Assembly (NCBI GenBank): GCA_035274845.1
Contig: DATENU010000022.1
Location: 186,001-250,000 of the forward strand
Origin: Chthoniobacterales bacterium
Lineage (GTDB): Bacteria; Verrucomicrobiota; Verrucomicrobiia; Chthoniobacterales; UBA10450
Direction: 5' to 3'
DNA length: 64,000 nt
Shown here: piece after piece, positions 47,327-56,730 of the stretch
Layout of the letters: each line of letters starts with the position of its first letter
Numbering within the stretch: the first letter of the stretch is position 1
Notes under the pieces: model-generated
Databases searched by the model: none
What the model was told of the DNA's origin: nothing
The model's input: only the letters and a program-made list of their open reading frames with translations
Program-made: the position numbers and the translations under genes

Positions 47327-47875
47327 TTATCCCTGCGGATTGTAGGCATTCTCCTGCATCTTCTTGAGCGAATCATTGCTCAAGGTCGTTCGGGTCTTGT
47401 TGATCTTGGCTTCGGCTGAATCTTCCTCCACCCAATGACCAGGCATGTTGCTGTTAATCGCCCTGGGAATCCAAACCATTTTCTTCCCGTTCTTATTAAC
47501 CGCGCCATTCGCTTCGGCGGCCACTTGCCCGGTGATATTCATGCCCGCGCCCACATCCACCTTCAAGGCCACGCCCCCGCCGGCAAGTTTTTCTCCGGCA
47601 ATGGCGTTAGCCGCCACCTTCTTCTTTCCCGCGGAAACGACGACCGCATAAAAATTGCCTTTCACGGCCCCACTCGTCGATCTCAACTGGACCACATAGT
47701 TACCGGGCTGGAGTTTCGTCGTCGCGAAGGAGCCAGCCGAATTGGTGTTGCCTTTGAAGGCAGCTTTGCCGCCGGCATCAGAGACAGTCACGCTGATCGG
47801 CGGAACTGCGCCATATGCCATCGAGCCAACGATAACCAGGAGAGCCGTCACAACGTTGCGGATTATATTCTTCAT
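47327..47875 (-). CDS. Small secreted protein, carboxypeptidase-regulatory-like domain (copy A)
   Basis: 182 residues starting MKNIIRNVVTALLVIVGSMAYGA, a signal peptide. Residues ~25-70 (PPISVTVSDAGGKAAFKG, then GSFATTKLQPGNYVVQLRS) have the pattern of a transthyretin-like or carboxypeptidase-regulatory beta-sandwich. The middle has GEKLAGGGVALKVDVGAGMNITGQVA. The C-terminus HWVEEDSAEAKINKTRTTLSN is polar and helical. Function unknown. It is a tandem paralogue of the gene at 48006 with its own terminator. Confidence 0.75.
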   Translation of the reverse strand: MKNIIRNVVTALLVIVGSMAYGAVPPISVTVSDAGGKAAFKGNTNSAGSFATTKLQPGNYVVQLRSTSGAVKGNFYAVVVSAGKKKVAANAIAGEKLAGGGVALKVDVGAGMNITGQVAAEANGAVNKNGKKMVWIPRAINSNMPGHWVEEDSAEAKINKTRTTLSNDSLKKMQENAYNPQG

Positions 47876-47916
47876 TTGCAGGAATAGTATGGAAGCGTAA
47901 TCGGTGCGCCAAGCTC

Positions 47917-47960
47917 AAAAAAGGGTCGCACCGCCAGGATTTTACCCTCTGGCGGTGCGA
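47917..47960 (-). terminator. Rho-independent terminator of the 48006 gene
   Basis: On the minus strand a perfect 12-bp stem (TCGCACCGCCAG with CTGGCGGTGCGA) and an 11-nt loop are followed by CCCTTTTTTG. It lies 46 bp after the stop. It was duplicated with the gene. Confidence 0.85.
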
Positions 47961-48005
47961 AAAAAAACTTGAAGTTGGGTCCCAGATTCAGGACCCGATC
48001 GATAC

Positions 48006-48557
48006 TCAGTTCCCTTGGGGATTGACCGCTTTCTCCTGCATCTTCTGGAGATCGCTGTTGCTCAGGGTAGTGCGGGTCTTGTTGATCTTGGCTTCGGCGG
48101 AATCTTCCTCCACCCAATGTCCGGGAACATTGCTGTCGACCGCCTTAGGAATCCAAACCATTTTCTTGCCGTTCTTGTTAACCGAGCCATTCGCTTCGGC
48201 GGCCACTTGCCCGGTGATATTCAAGTTAGCTCCAACGTCCACTTTCAAAGCCACGCCGCCACCGGCCAATTTCTCTCCCGCAACCGCGTTGGCCGCGACT
48301 TTCTTTGTGCCCGAGGAAACGACGACTGCGTAATGATTACCTTTCACAGCCGGGCTCGACGATCTCAATTGGACCACGTAATTGCCAGCTTGGAGTTTTG
48401 CCGTAGAGAACGCGCCAGTCGAATTAGTCGTACCTTTGAAGGCGGCTTTTCCGGCGGCATCGGATATGGTCACGCTGATCGGCGGAACCGGGGTCGCGCC
48501 ATACGCCATCGAGGCGACGATGAGAGTTATCAGGGTGCTGCAAATTATGTTCTTCAT
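48006..48557 (-). CDS. Small secreted protein, carboxypeptidase-regulatory-like domain (copy B)
   Basis: 183 residues from the ATG at 48555-48557 (MKNIICSTLITLIVASMAYGA signal peptide); the open frame extends to 48617. It matches copy A along its length, including PPISVTISDAAGKAAFKG, the PGHWVEEDSAEAKINKTRTTLS tail and the downstream terminator. The two genes and spacers therefore arose by a recent tandem duplication. Divergence is mostly in the signal peptide and extreme C-terminus. Function unknown; exported. Confidence 0.75.
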   Translation of the reverse strand: MKNIICSTLITLIVASMAYGATPVPPISVTISDAAGKAAFKGTTNSTGAFSTAKLQAGNYVVQLRSSSPAVKGNHYAVVVSSGTKKVAANAVAGEKLAGGGVALKVDVGANLNITGQVAAEANGSVNKNGKKMVWIPKAVDSNVPGHWVEEDSAEAKINKTRTTLSNSDLQKMQEKAVNPQGN

Positions 48558-48680
48558 TTGCAGGAATAATACCGGACGCTTCTCTCTTCGCCAAGCCGAA
48601 AAACCGCCAGAGGCCATTATTCTTGCTGGTTCGGCGGTCCGGCGCCAACAAACCCGAAAGCGGCCATAAGCGCCTCTCTT

Positions 48681-50561
48681 CTAAACGATTGCCTCGACGA
48701 GGGTGTTGGATTCCGCCTCAACGTCTTCGTCGTGGCGATTGAATTGCATGTCGTAAAGGCGGCGATAATAGACCGATTTCTCCAGTAGTTCGCGATGGGA
48801 CCCAACGTCCTTGATCACGCCCTGGTCCATTACCACAATCTGGTCCGCCGAGAGGATGGTCGAAAGCCGGTGCGCAATCGCAATCACGGTGCGGCCGTGC
48901 GCCAGGGTTTCGAGCGCCATTTGAATCTGCTTTTCCGATTCGGAGTCGAGGGCCGAGGTCGCTTCGTCGAGCAGGAGGATGGGCGCGTTTTTCAAAAGCG
49001 CGCGGGCAATCGCAAGCCGCTGTTGCTGTCCGCCGGAGAGCATGCAGCCCTTGTCGCCGATCGTGGTTTCGTAGCCCTGCGGCTGGGCGATGATAAAATC
49101 GTGGGCATAGGCTGTCTGGGCCGCCGCATACACCTCTTCCGGCGTCGCATCGAGCCGGCCAAATTGGATATTCTTGAAAATCGTGTCGTGAAACAAAAAG
49201 GTTTCCTGGGTGACGAGCCCGATCTGCTCGCGCAACGATTTCTGGGTGATGGACCGCAAGTCGTGGCCATCGAGCCGAACCGCGCCGCTGGTCGGATCGT
49301 AAAAGCGCAGGATTAACGAGAGGATGGTGCTCTTTCCCGCTCCGCTGGCGCCCACCAGCGCGTAACTTCTTCCGGGCTCGATCCGGAGCTGCAAATTCGA
49401 GACCGCGTTGGTAACGGTGTTCGCATAACGGAACGAGACGTCGTCGAACTCGATCAGCCCGCGGCAGTGCGTCAGTGGCTTCGCATCCGGCGCGTCTGTC
49501 ACGGTGCTCTCGAAATCGAGGATGGCAAAAATCTCAGTCGTCGCCTGGATGGATTGCTGCATGACGATGTGAAGCCGGCTCAAGGTTTTGACGGGATCGT
49601 AAAGCAGGAAAATTCCGGCATTGAGCGCGATAAACCGCGCCGCGCTGAGATTGGCCGTATAAATGTAGAGCAAGGCCAAACCGACCCCGCAGGCGGCGAG
49701 CAGCTCGACGATCGGTCCGGTCGCTTCCATCGCCTTGATGACCCGCATGATATTTTCGAAGAGCAACTGGTTGCTGCGCACAAAAGAATTCTGCTGGTGC
49801 TTCTCCCGCGCGAAGGACTTGATCACTCGAATCCCCGCGAACGTTTCCTGCATCGTCATCACCATCTGCCCCAAATCTTCGTACTGATACTGGACCGACT
49901 TCCGGGCCTTGCGGCCGTAGAGAATGATCGGAACCAGGCAGACGGGAAACAACACCAGGGTTACGAGGGTGAATTTCCAATCCAGGTAGAGCAGAACCGC
50001 AAGGCCGCTGACGATGGCGACCGGCTGCTTGAACAGATCACTGCTGATGGTCGAGAGGGCCATCTGCATGCCGCGGGTATCGTTGGTGATCCGCGACATG
50101 AGAAAGCCCGAAGGCATCTTATTAAAGAAATCCATCGAGTGGCGCAGCATCTTGTTGAACAATTGGATGCGAACGTCGGTCACGACCCGGTTACTCACCC
50201 ATTGCATCAGGACCGCGTTGCCATACGCGCACAAACTGCGCACACCCATGACCAGGGGGATGAGCAGACAGGTTAACAGGATCGAATTGATTTTCGGACC
50301 GGAATTCAAGAGCGACGGGTCTTGCGCTAATTGCTGAGCACTCGCCGGAGCGCCACCTTGGAAAACGGCGCCGGTCACTTTGCCGATGACCAGTGGGATG
50401 CAACCATTGGAGACACCGAAGGCGAAGCCGAAGGCCAGGCCCGCAATGAAGCGCCAGCGATACGGCTTTACGTAGGCAAAGAGCCGTTTATACGGCCCCC
50501 AGCCGACGCGGACCGTCTGCCAAAAGGACGGCTTTCGAGGTGCGGCTTGCGGTTCACTCAT
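48681..50561 (-). CDS. MsbA-like ABC exporter (permease-ATPase fusion)
   Basis: A half-transporter of 626 residues. Six membrane helices in residues ~35-330 are followed by an ATPase with Walker A GASGAGKST near 405, the Q-loop VTQETFLF near 450, the signature LSGGQQQR near 505, Walker B ILLLDEATSALD near 525 and the H-loop IAHRLS. This is the MsbA/lipid-exporter type, moving lipid A or another glycolipid across the inner membrane. The start overlaps the GT9 stop (ATGA). The glycosyltransferase neighbours favour an LPS role. Confidence 0.85.
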   Translation of the reverse strand: MSEPQAAPRKPSFWQTVRVGWGPYKRLFAYVKPYRWRFIAGLAFGFAFGVSNGCIPLVIGKVTGAVFQGGAPASAQQLAQDPSLLNSGPKINSILLTCLLIPLVMGVRSLCAYGNAVLMQWVSNRVVTDVRIQLFNKMLRHSMDFFNKMPSGFLMSRITNDTRGMQMALSTISSDLFKQPVAIVSGLAVLLYLDWKFTLVTLVLFPVCLVPIILYGRKARKSVQYQYEDLGQMVMTMQETFAGIRVIKSFAREKHQQNSFVRSNQLLFENIMRVIKAMEATGPIVELLAACGVGLALLYIYTANLSAARFIALNAGIFLLYDPVKTLSRLHIVMQQSIQATTEIFAILDFESTVTDAPDAKPLTHCRGLIEFDDVSFRYANTVTNAVSNLQLRIEPGRSYALVGASGAGKSTILSLILRFYDPTSGAVRLDGHDLRSITQKSLREQIGLVTQETFLFHDTIFKNIQFGRLDATPEEVYAAAQTAYAHDFIIAQPQGYETTIGDKGCMLSGGQQQRLAIARALLKNAPILLLDEATSALDSESEKQIQMALETLAHGRTVIAIAHRLSTILSADQIVVMDQGVIKDVGSHRELLEKSVYYRRLYDMQFNRHDEDVEAESNTLVEAIV

Positions 50562-51577
50562 AGGGCACGGGCCGCCGGAGCCGACAGCAGGGCTTCCATA
50601 GCACCGATCACCGCCTCCGTCGAGATCTGGTTCATGGAAATGGCTCGCTGTTTCGGGTTGAATTCGGTCACGGGGACGCCGCTCTCGCCCAGGAGAATCA
50701 GCGCGTTGTCCGAGCGGGGATGCCAGTGGAACGGGTTGGTGGGCCCGAAGAGGACGACCTGGGGTGTATTCCAGGCCGCGGCGAAATGCATCGGCGCGGA
50801 ATCGACCGTCACGAGGAGCCGCGCCCGGCGGACGATCGCCGCCAGGGTGAGAAGGGTCGTCTGGCCGGAAAGATCGAGCGGCTTGGTTCGCGCCGCCTTC
50901 TTAATGGCGGCGATTTGCGCCTGTTCGACAGAGGACCGGCCGCCGGTTAGAACGCAGGTCATGCCGGTTTCCTCGGCGCAATGATCCAGCACCTCGGCCC
51001 AGCGTTCCGCTTCCCAGAATTTCTCCGCCCGGGCCGACCCGGGGTGAAAGCAGACGAAATCGTCACCGGCTTCCGCCGTGCGCAAAAGCGCGTCGGCCTC
51101 GGTCGCGGTTTCCTTCGGCAAGTGAAGCCGGATGGCACGGGAGGGATTTTCGATCCCGAGCGGTTTCAAGAGCGCGAGATGATATTCGATCGTGTGGAGA
51201 AACCCGACCGGCGCTTCGACCAGCTCGTTGTAGCTGCGGGCCCGCAATTTTGTCCGCAGTTGGGGGTGATCGGCTGTGATCCGTTTCCGGGCCCCGGAGA
51301 GAAAGGTGAGGAAGGAGGAGCGATCGTTGCGGGTGAAATCGAGACAGTAATCGAATTTGCCGAGCGAGAGCGCGATCCAATCGAGCGCGTCATCGGTCTT
51401 GCCTCGCACTTCATAGACCTTGTCGATCCCACTGATCGCGGGCAGCAATTCCTTTACCGCCGCGGAGACGACGAGAGAAATCGACGCGTCCGGGAATTTT
51501 TCACGGAGCGCGGCAATGGCCGGAGTGGTGAGGATCAGGTCGCCGATCCGTTTGAGCTGGATGAGAAGAATATTCAT
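50558..51577 (-). CDS. Glycosyltransferase family 9 (heptosyltransferase type)
   Basis: A 339-residue GT-B enzyme of the ADP-heptose:LPS heptosyltransferase family. It starts MNILLIQLKRIGDLILTTPAI, the family's opening. FVCFHPGSARAEKFWEAERWAEV near 172 and the sugar-nucleotide region LLTVDSAPMHFAAAWNTPQVVLFGPTNP near 255-285 are diagnostic. It likely adds a heptose-like sugar to the LPS core. It overlaps the ABC exporter by 4 bp and follows the GT4 gene on the same strand. Confidence 0.87.
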   Translation of the reverse strand: MNILLIQLKRIGDLILTTPAIAALREKFPDASISLVVSAAVKELLPAISGIDKVYEVRGKTDDALDWIALSLGKFDYCLDFTRNDRSSFLTFLSGARKRITADHPQLRTKLRARSYNELVEAPVGFLHTIEYHLALLKPLGIENPSRAIRLHLPKETATEADALLRTAEAGDDFVCFHPGSARAEKFWEAERWAEVLDHCAEETGMTCVLTGGRSSVEQAQIAAIKKAARTKPLDLSGQTTLLTLAAIVRRARLLVTVDSAPMHFAAAWNTPQVVLFGPTNPFHWHPRSDNALILLGESGVPVTEFNPKQRAISMNQISTEAVIGAMEALLSAPAARAL

Positions 51578-51586
51578 TCAACCTCT

Positions 51587-51662
51587 TGCTCTTGCTCTTG
51601 CTCTTTCTCTTTCTCCTAAGCGGACTGTTCGGGGATCGATCACGAGCAGGAGCACGAGCATG
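51587..51662. repeat. Hexamer-like low-complexity spacer
   Basis: Between the two glycosyltransferase genes lie three TCTTGC and two TCTTTC units (about 51587-51617). Further on come GAGCAGGAGCACGAGCATGA (about 51644-51663). The second part resembles the larger GAGCAC/GAGGAC array at 63044. No gene is seen here. Confidence 0.6.
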
Positions 51663-51673
51663 ATGACGAAGCC

Positions 51674-52885
51674 TTATCGTTTCATCCGCATTGCCTTTTG
51701 ATAGGCAATCAAAAGCCGGGCCCGGAAATGGTCCCACGTGAAATTGTCGACGACGCGCCGGCGTGCGGCCTCGCTCATGCGCGCCACTTTTTCCGGGTGC
51801 CGGTACAGCTCCAGGATCGCGGCCGCCAGCTCGCCCACGTTGCCCGGTTGGATAATGATTCCTTCCACCCCATCGTTCACGACGTCGCCCGCTTCCCGGG
51901 TAGTAATCTGAGGAAGCCCACAGGCCGCTGCTTCATAAACAACTTTGGCGCTGCCTTCGCATTGCGAGGGAAAAATATGGACCGTCCCCTGGCTCAAATA
52001 CGTCTCCACGTCGCGCGCAAAACCGACCACCCGGATGTTATCGCGCCAGAATTTTTGCAGATGCGGTTTGGCTTCGTCATGGACTGAGCCAACGAGCCAT
52101 AACTCCGCGTCTTGAAGATTGAGGCGATGCCAGGCTTCGAGAAGGTGATGAATCCCCTTTCGCTCGATCAGCGCCCCGGAAAAAACCGCCCGGAAAATCG
52201 GAGGACGCACTCCCGGCCGGAAACGTTCGACATCCACTCCGCGCGGGAGATAAAACAACTTCTCTTCCGGGAAACCCTGGACCCGGAAAGTGTCGGCCGC
52301 TTTCTCGGAAAGAACGAAAAGCAGCGTGGCCAGATCGTACTCTTCCAGGAACCGCTCGCGCGTCTGGAGCAGGTTCTCTTTCCAACGCCGGTCCGCCGCC
52401 GGCGGCGTGCTGGGAGCGCGATCGGCCACGACTTTGCCGCGATCGCGATGCCAGGTGGGAATTTCCACGATGGAAGGAATGCCGAGCTTTCGCGCCACTC
52501 GCAGCGATTGAAGGCAATCGCCCGACCAGCTATGGAAAAGATCGTAACGCCCGGTCGCCAGATGCCGGGACGCGATCCAGTCCAGGTATTTCTTTTTCGC
52601 TCCGTAATAATAAGGGCGGTCGAGAAAAGAAATGAGCCGGACCGGATGCCAGCGAAGGGAATGAATGTAGCGGGCCGGGATTTCGCTCTGCCGGTTATCG
52701 TAGGCAACGGCGCGTCCGAGAAATCCGCCGCGATACGAGGCCCGCAAGGTCTCAAAGGCGTCGGTATCCAGGCCAGATCCGCCGATCCGGGCAAAGATCG
52801 AGTAGAGCAAATGCCTTGGCAGAACCTCCGACTCTTCAGTCGTGCGGCGCAAAAGCGGAGGGGCGTTTAGTGTTTCACCCACCAT
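51674..52885 (-). CDS. Glycosyltransferase family 4
   Basis: A 403-residue GT-B enzyme. The N-terminal half has LFHSWSGDCLQSLRVARKLGIPSIVEIPTW near 115-145. The C-terminal GT4 half has FSGALIERKGIHHLLEAW near 240, ELWLVG and VHIFPSQCEGSAKVVYEAAACGLPQITT near 310-340, including the E-x7-E motif. It probably builds surface polysaccharide or LPS. Its stop lies ~96 bp from the GT9 start. It diverges from a second GT4 gene across a 57-bp spacer that must hold both promoters. Confidence 0.85.
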   Translation of the reverse strand: MVGETLNAPPLLRRTTEESEVLPRHLLYSIFARIGGSGLDTDAFETLRASYRGGFLGRAVAYDNRQSEIPARYIHSLRWHPVRLISFLDRPYYYGAKKKYLDWIASRHLATGRYDLFHSWSGDCLQSLRVARKLGIPSIVEIPTWHRDRGKVVADRAPSTPPAADRRWKENLLQTRERFLEEYDLATLLFVLSEKAADTFRVQGFPEEKLFYLPRGVDVERFRPGVRPPIFRAVFSGALIERKGIHHLLEAWHRLNLQDAELWLVGSVHDEAKPHLQKFWRDNIRVVGFARDVETYLSQGTVHIFPSQCEGSAKVVYEAAACGLPQITTREAGDVVNDGVEGIIIQPGNVGELAAAILELYRHPEKVARMSEAARRRVVDNFTWDHFRARLLIAYQKAMRMKR

Positions 52886-52942
52886 CGGCTAACAAGTATT
52901 GTGGCGATTGAAGCCAAGTAAAGAGTCCATCTTTTCCCGCAA

Positions 52943-54055
52943 ATGCGTTCCGACCAGTTTACCATAGGATTTGTCCGGCGCGGGTATTCTTCCGGCGGGG
53001 GCGCGGAGGCTTACCTGGCACGGCTCGCCAGCGGCGTGGCGGCCGCGGGCCATGATGTCTCGCTTTACACTTCCGGGGAATGGCCCGCCCACGAATGGAA
53101 TTTCGGGTCCGTGATGCGCCTCGGGGCGACCTCGGCCATCGCCTTTGCCGATGAGCTCGAAAAAATTTACGCGCGCCGGGACTGCGATGTCCTGATGAGC
53201 CTCGAGCGCCTCTGGCGTTGTGACGTCTATCGGGCCGGCGACGGCGTCCATCGCGCCTGGCTGGAACGACGCGCCAGGATTGCGGGGCCGCTGCAAAGGC
53301 TGAGCCGACTTCTGAACCGGAAACATTCCGCCACCCTCGCTCTCGAGGAATCCCTCTTCGGGAAAGCAGGGGCGAAGCGCGTGATCGCTAATTCGCGGAT
53401 GGTGAAGGAGGAAATTATCCGGTTCTACGGTTACCCAGCCGAAAAGATCGAAGTCGTTTACAACGGAGTTCCCTTTGAATCGCTTCGTGCCGACACGCTG
53501 GATCGGGTGAAAAGCCGGGAGCGTTTCGGATTAGGGAAAGACGAGATTGCAATTCTCTTTGCGGGCTCCGGCTGGGAGCGAAAAGGCCTTCGCTTCGCGG
53601 TCGAAGCCATGGAACGGCAGCCCGGAGCGATGCGGCTCCTGGTGGCAGGCCGCGGTGACAGCCGGAAGTTTCCCACAAGTCGGGCCCAGTTTCTCGGCGT
53701 CGTGCCGGACATGGCCTCGCTTTATGCCGCGACGGACATCTTTTTACTCCCGACCATTTACGATCCGTTTTCGAACGCCTGTCTCGAAGCCCTGGCCGCC
53801 GGGCTGCCCGTCATCACCACTGCGGCCAACGGCTTTTCCGAGATCATGGAGAGCGGTCGCCACGGCACGGTCATAGTCGATCCGGGAAACATCAAAACGC
53901 TTCAGGAAGCGTTGCTCTTTTGGGCCGATCCCAGCCGGCGCGATCAGGCTCGCGCAGAAAATTTCGCGCTCGCCGAACGCTTCGATATTTCGGTTAACGT
54001 CGCCGAGACGCTGCGGATCCTCGCTCAGACGGCGGCCAGCGCCGCGTCGACGTGA
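52943..54055 (+). CDS. Glycosyltransferase family 4 (WaaG-like)
   Basis: 370 residues starting FTIGFVRRGYSSGGGAEAYLARL, a glycine-rich donor-lobe loop as in LPS core glucosyltransferase WaaG. RVIANSRMVKEEIIRFYG near 150, FAGSGWERKGLRFAVEAM near 210 and LPTIYDPFSNACLEALAAGLPVITT near 270-295 follow the GT4 pattern. The E-x7-E motif has Cys-Leu-Glu at its end. It likely extends the LPS core with the neighbouring cluster. Its last 31 bp overlap the convergent STAS gene. Confidence 0.85.
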   Translation: MRSDQFTIGFVRRGYSSGGGAEAYLARLASGVAAAGHDVSLYTSGEWPAHEWNFGSVMRLGATSAIAFADELEKIYARRDCDVLMSLERLWRCDVYRAGDGVHRAWLERRARIAGPLQRLSRLLNRKHSATLALEESLFGKAGAKRVIANSRMVKEEIIRFYGYPAEKIEVVYNGVPFESLRADTLDRVKSRERFGLGKDEIAILFAGSGWERKGLRFAVEAMERQPGAMRLLVAGRGDSRKFPTSRAQFLGVVPDMASLYAATDIFLLPTIYDPFSNACLEALAAGLPVITTAANGFSEIMESGRHGTVIVDPGNIKTLQEALLFWADPSRRDQARAENFALAERFDISVNVAETLRILAQTAASAAST

Positions 54056-54345
54056 GGGAAAATGATGAAAACCTGGTCCAGCCGGGCCATCTCGAAAATC
54101 GGACGGACCTTGTCCTGCAAACCAGCCAGGACGAACTTCCCGCCGTACGCTTCGACGTTTTGCATTCCTTCAATCAGGACGGCCAGCCCTGAACTGTCGA
54201 TGTAACTGACCGCGGAGAGATCAACCACGAGCCGCTCCGGTTTTTGCTCGATCATCGCCCCAAGCGAGGCCGCCACCCGCGGTGAAACGTGGAGGTCGAT
54301 TTCGCCTTCAAGGGGCAGAACATTCGGAGCGTCAGGCAGAGTCAT
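54025..54345 (-). CDS. STAS-domain anti-sigma factor antagonist
   Basis: A 106-residue single STAS domain. GEIDLHVSPRVAASL near 14 and LVVDLSAVSYIDSSGLAVLIEG near 40-60 are the core, with the phosphorylatable Ser in DSSG. Such proteins bind an anti-sigma kinase in partner-switching control. No kinase or phosphatase partner is nearby, so the target is unknown. It overlaps the convergent GT4 gene by 31 bp. Confidence 0.85.
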   Translation of the reverse strand: MTLPDAPNVLPLEGEIDLHVSPRVAASLGAMIEQKPERLVVDLSAVSYIDSSGLAVLIEGMQNVEAYGGKFVLAGLQDKVRPIFEMARLDQVFIIFPHVDAALAAV

Positions 54346-54392
54346 AACGGTAAGTGTGAAAACATGTCCTTCTCCCAGGGCGCGTCAATCGG

Positions 54393-55079
54393 TCACCAGG
54401 CGAGGGTTCTCATCACTTCGTCCACATTTGAGAGATCATCAAAAAGAAAGTCGGGGCGGTATTCCGCCAATCGTTCTCGCGGCCATGAGCCGGTCGCCAC
54501 GGCGACGGTCCGCGCTCCAATCGCTTTTCCGCAGGCAATATCGTGTCCGGTGTCGCCAATGACATCCACCTCTTCCGGACGAAATTCCCAGCGGGCATGC
54601 GCCGCCGCGCGACCAACGGCGCAGGGACCCAGCTCGTTGCGGTCATGATGATCGTCGGCGAAGGCCCCGAAGGGAAAGAAACGCCACAGATCGTAGTAGC
54701 CGAGTTTCAACCGCGCCCCGCGTTCCAAATTACCGGTGAGCAAGCCAAGGGTCTTGTCCGGTTGCCGCGCCAAATTCTCCAGCAATTCGCGCACGCCCGG
54801 CAGGACGCGGCCGTTGCGGTTGGGCAGTTCTTCCGGCAGCAACGCGACGTATCGGTCCAGAAACGCCTCCACGTTTTCGGTGGTCGCGGGTTCGCCGTAT
54901 TTTTCCATGACTTGATGCGCAATGGCCCGATCGGTGCGCCCGGCAATTTCGACGCCACTCAAATCGCCCTCGCCCCCAAACCAGTCGGCGGTCGCCCGAA
55001 TCAGCGCATGCTGGCCGGCCGACCCGGTATTCACCAGCGTACTGTCGATGTCCCAGAGAATGAGGCGACGTGCTCCCAT
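54393..55079 (-). CDS. HAD-superfamily phosphatase (phosphoglycolate-phosphatase type)
   Basis: 228 residues from the ATG at 55077-55079 (MGARRLILWDIDSTLVNTG), with the nucleophile DID at the start. A helical cap contains GRTDRAIAHQVMEKYG. Motif II is near LGLLTGN and motif III/IV is in DVIGDTGHDIACGKAIGARTVAVATG near 180. The longer frame to 55325 adds unconserved sequence. It dephosphorylates a small substrate in the cytoplasm; which one is not evident. It lies 47 bp upstream of the STAS gene. Confidence 0.85.
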   Translation of the reverse strand: MGARRLILWDIDSTLVNTGSAGQHALIRATADWFGGEGDLSGVEIAGRTDRAIAHQVMEKYGEPATTENVEAFLDRYVALLPEELPNRNGRVLPGVRELLENLARQPDKTLGLLTGNLERGARLKLGYYDLWRFFPFGAFADDHHDRNELGPCAVGRAAAHARWEFRPEEVDVIGDTGHDIACGKAIGARTVAVATGSWPRERLAEYRPDFLFDDLSNVDEVMRTLAW

Positions 55080-55159
55080 AAAAACGAAGCGCACACGGTA
55101 GGCGTGATTGCCCATTCGCCAATCGAAATGTCGAGCTCGGAACTGCCGCGAAGAGCCGC

Positions 55160-56656
55160 CTAGTTCAAATGATAAACTTCGACCATCGCGATGCCCGTAG
55201 AGTGATTCCCGCGGACGATCACGGAATAGTTGAACGGGAGCAGCTCGGCGATGATCGCAGCCTCGGCATCGCGCCGCGGCGCCAGCCCGGTGGCGGCAAT
55301 TTCCGTTTCCTGGGTGTCCCGCCAATTGTCGTTCGCAGCCACGAGCGTACCGTGGGTATCATAGAGTTCCAGGGTCGGATCGGCCATCGTGCCGGAAACC
55401 CCTTGGGCGCGCAAGGATGGACCGAGCGCTCGCAAGAGAACCTTGACCTTGCCGTCGCCGGTCGCGTTGATGTCAAATCTCATCGGCTGGCCGTCCTGAC
55501 CTACAGACGCCCGCGTGCTCACGTTAAGCAGACGGGATTTGGCGCCCTCTTCTAAATCATAGATTTCGAGGAAGCTGCGCGAAGCATTCTCATCGCGGTC
55601 GTATGCGACCGCCGTGTAGGTTCCAGGTTCCAGGGTGACAATCAGCGCAGCGTCCTGGGTCCAGAGCGGCACGAGCCCATAATAGGCAATCTCCGGTCCC
55701 TGTGTATCACCCCAGTTATCATTTCGCGCCAGCAAATGTCCCTCGTGGTCATACAGTTCCAGGACCGGATCGCGAGTGAAATAGTCTCCATCGGTCGCTT
55801 CGATGCGAATGAGAATTTTCTTCACTGCGTTTCCGCCGATAACAAAGCCAAGAATTGGTGTCGGTTTGGTTCCACGCTTAACCGGGTCGGCGCCACGCGT
55901 AACCTGTTCGGGTCCACGCATACTCAACCAGGAGGAAATTCTCGCCAGCTTCACGGGCTCGGATTCGAAGACGACGGAAAATTCGTCGTGGGCCACATCC
56001 AGCGAAGCAGAGCGCTGATAGCCCGTAAACAGACGCTCGAGAAATCCGAAATTCGATCCCGACACTGGCGTCCAGCCGGGTGCTCGAATAGACCTCGTTC
56101 CACTGGGACTGGTGATGGTACCGGTGAAAAAAGGAATTCCGTCCGTGTATCCTCCATGCAGCCGCATGACGTAGGGACCGGAAGTCGGCGTGAGTTCCTG
56201 AGAAGTGATCCATCCAGCAATGCTGAGCAAGCCACGCTGATTATTTGCTCCCGCGAGATTGTAGTTGAGGATGTATCCTTGCCCGGTGTTGAGGTCGGGA
56301 TTTGTCCCAAAGGCCCCGAGTCCGACTTCCATGATTCTGGACACACCCGAGCCCGACATGGCCGCTGTAAATTTCGTTGTAACCGTGAAGTTCTGTCCGG
56401 CCACGTTGCTCAAGTTGATGCTGGAGGCAATTCGCTTATCGGCGCTAAACAAACTCATTTGGCCGTGATATGCAGTGCCGGACAAGCCCCAGTCCGAGTC
56501 AGCGGTTTCGACGAAGTTAAGCGGGACGCCGTTGGGGGGAATGGTGTTGAAATCCTCGAAATAAGGGGCTTCCGCCGCGCGGCCGAGCGGCGCCGCGGCA
56601 CTGAAGATCAGGATAACGGCCTGCCCGAGGATCCTCCAGGGAGACATTGGCGGCAT
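55160..56656 (-). CDS. Secreted protein with lectin-like domain and twin C-terminal domain
   Basis: About 498 residues from the ATG at 56654-56656, which has AAGGTGG four bases upstream; earlier in-frame starts exist. The signal peptide is WRILGQAVILIFSAAAPLGRAAEA. Residues ~30-235 (YFEDFNTIPPNGVPLNF to FSVVFES) look like a concanavalin/laminin-G type beta-sandwich. The last ~255 residues are the twin domain in divergent form (LIRIEATDGDYF... LLRALGPSL, ending VEVYHLN). This is the only copy outside the array at 1-17446. Extracellular; ligand unknown. Confidence 0.75.
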   Translation of the reverse strand: MPPMSPWRILGQAVILIFSAAAPLGRAAEAPYFEDFNTIPPNGVPLNFVETADSDWGLSGTAYHGQMSLFSADKRIASSINLSNVAGQNFTVTTKFTAAMSGSGVSRIMEVGLGAFGTNPDLNTGQGYILNYNLAGANNQRGLLSIAGWITSQELTPTSGPYVMRLHGGYTDGIPFFTGTITSPSGTRSIRAPGWTPVSGSNFGFLERLFTGYQRSASLDVAHDEFSVVFESEPVKLARISSWLSMRGPEQVTRGADPVKRGTKPTPILGFVIGGNAVKKILIRIEATDGDYFTRDPVLELYDHEGHLLARNDNWGDTQGPEIAYYGLVPLWTQDAALIVTLEPGTYTAVAYDRDENASRSFLEIYDLEEGAKSRLLNVSTRASVGQDGQPMRFDINATGDGKVKVLLRALGPSLRAQGVSGTMADPTLELYDTHGTLVAANDNWRDTQETEIAATGLAPRRDAEAAIIAELLPFNYSVIVRGNHSTGIAMVEVYHLN

Positions 56657-56730
56657 TGAACCACCTTCGCGCTCGATAAACAAGGTCATTTTCGGGTTGT
56701 TCGGTTTCCCGTCCAAGCCAAAGTGGCAGA

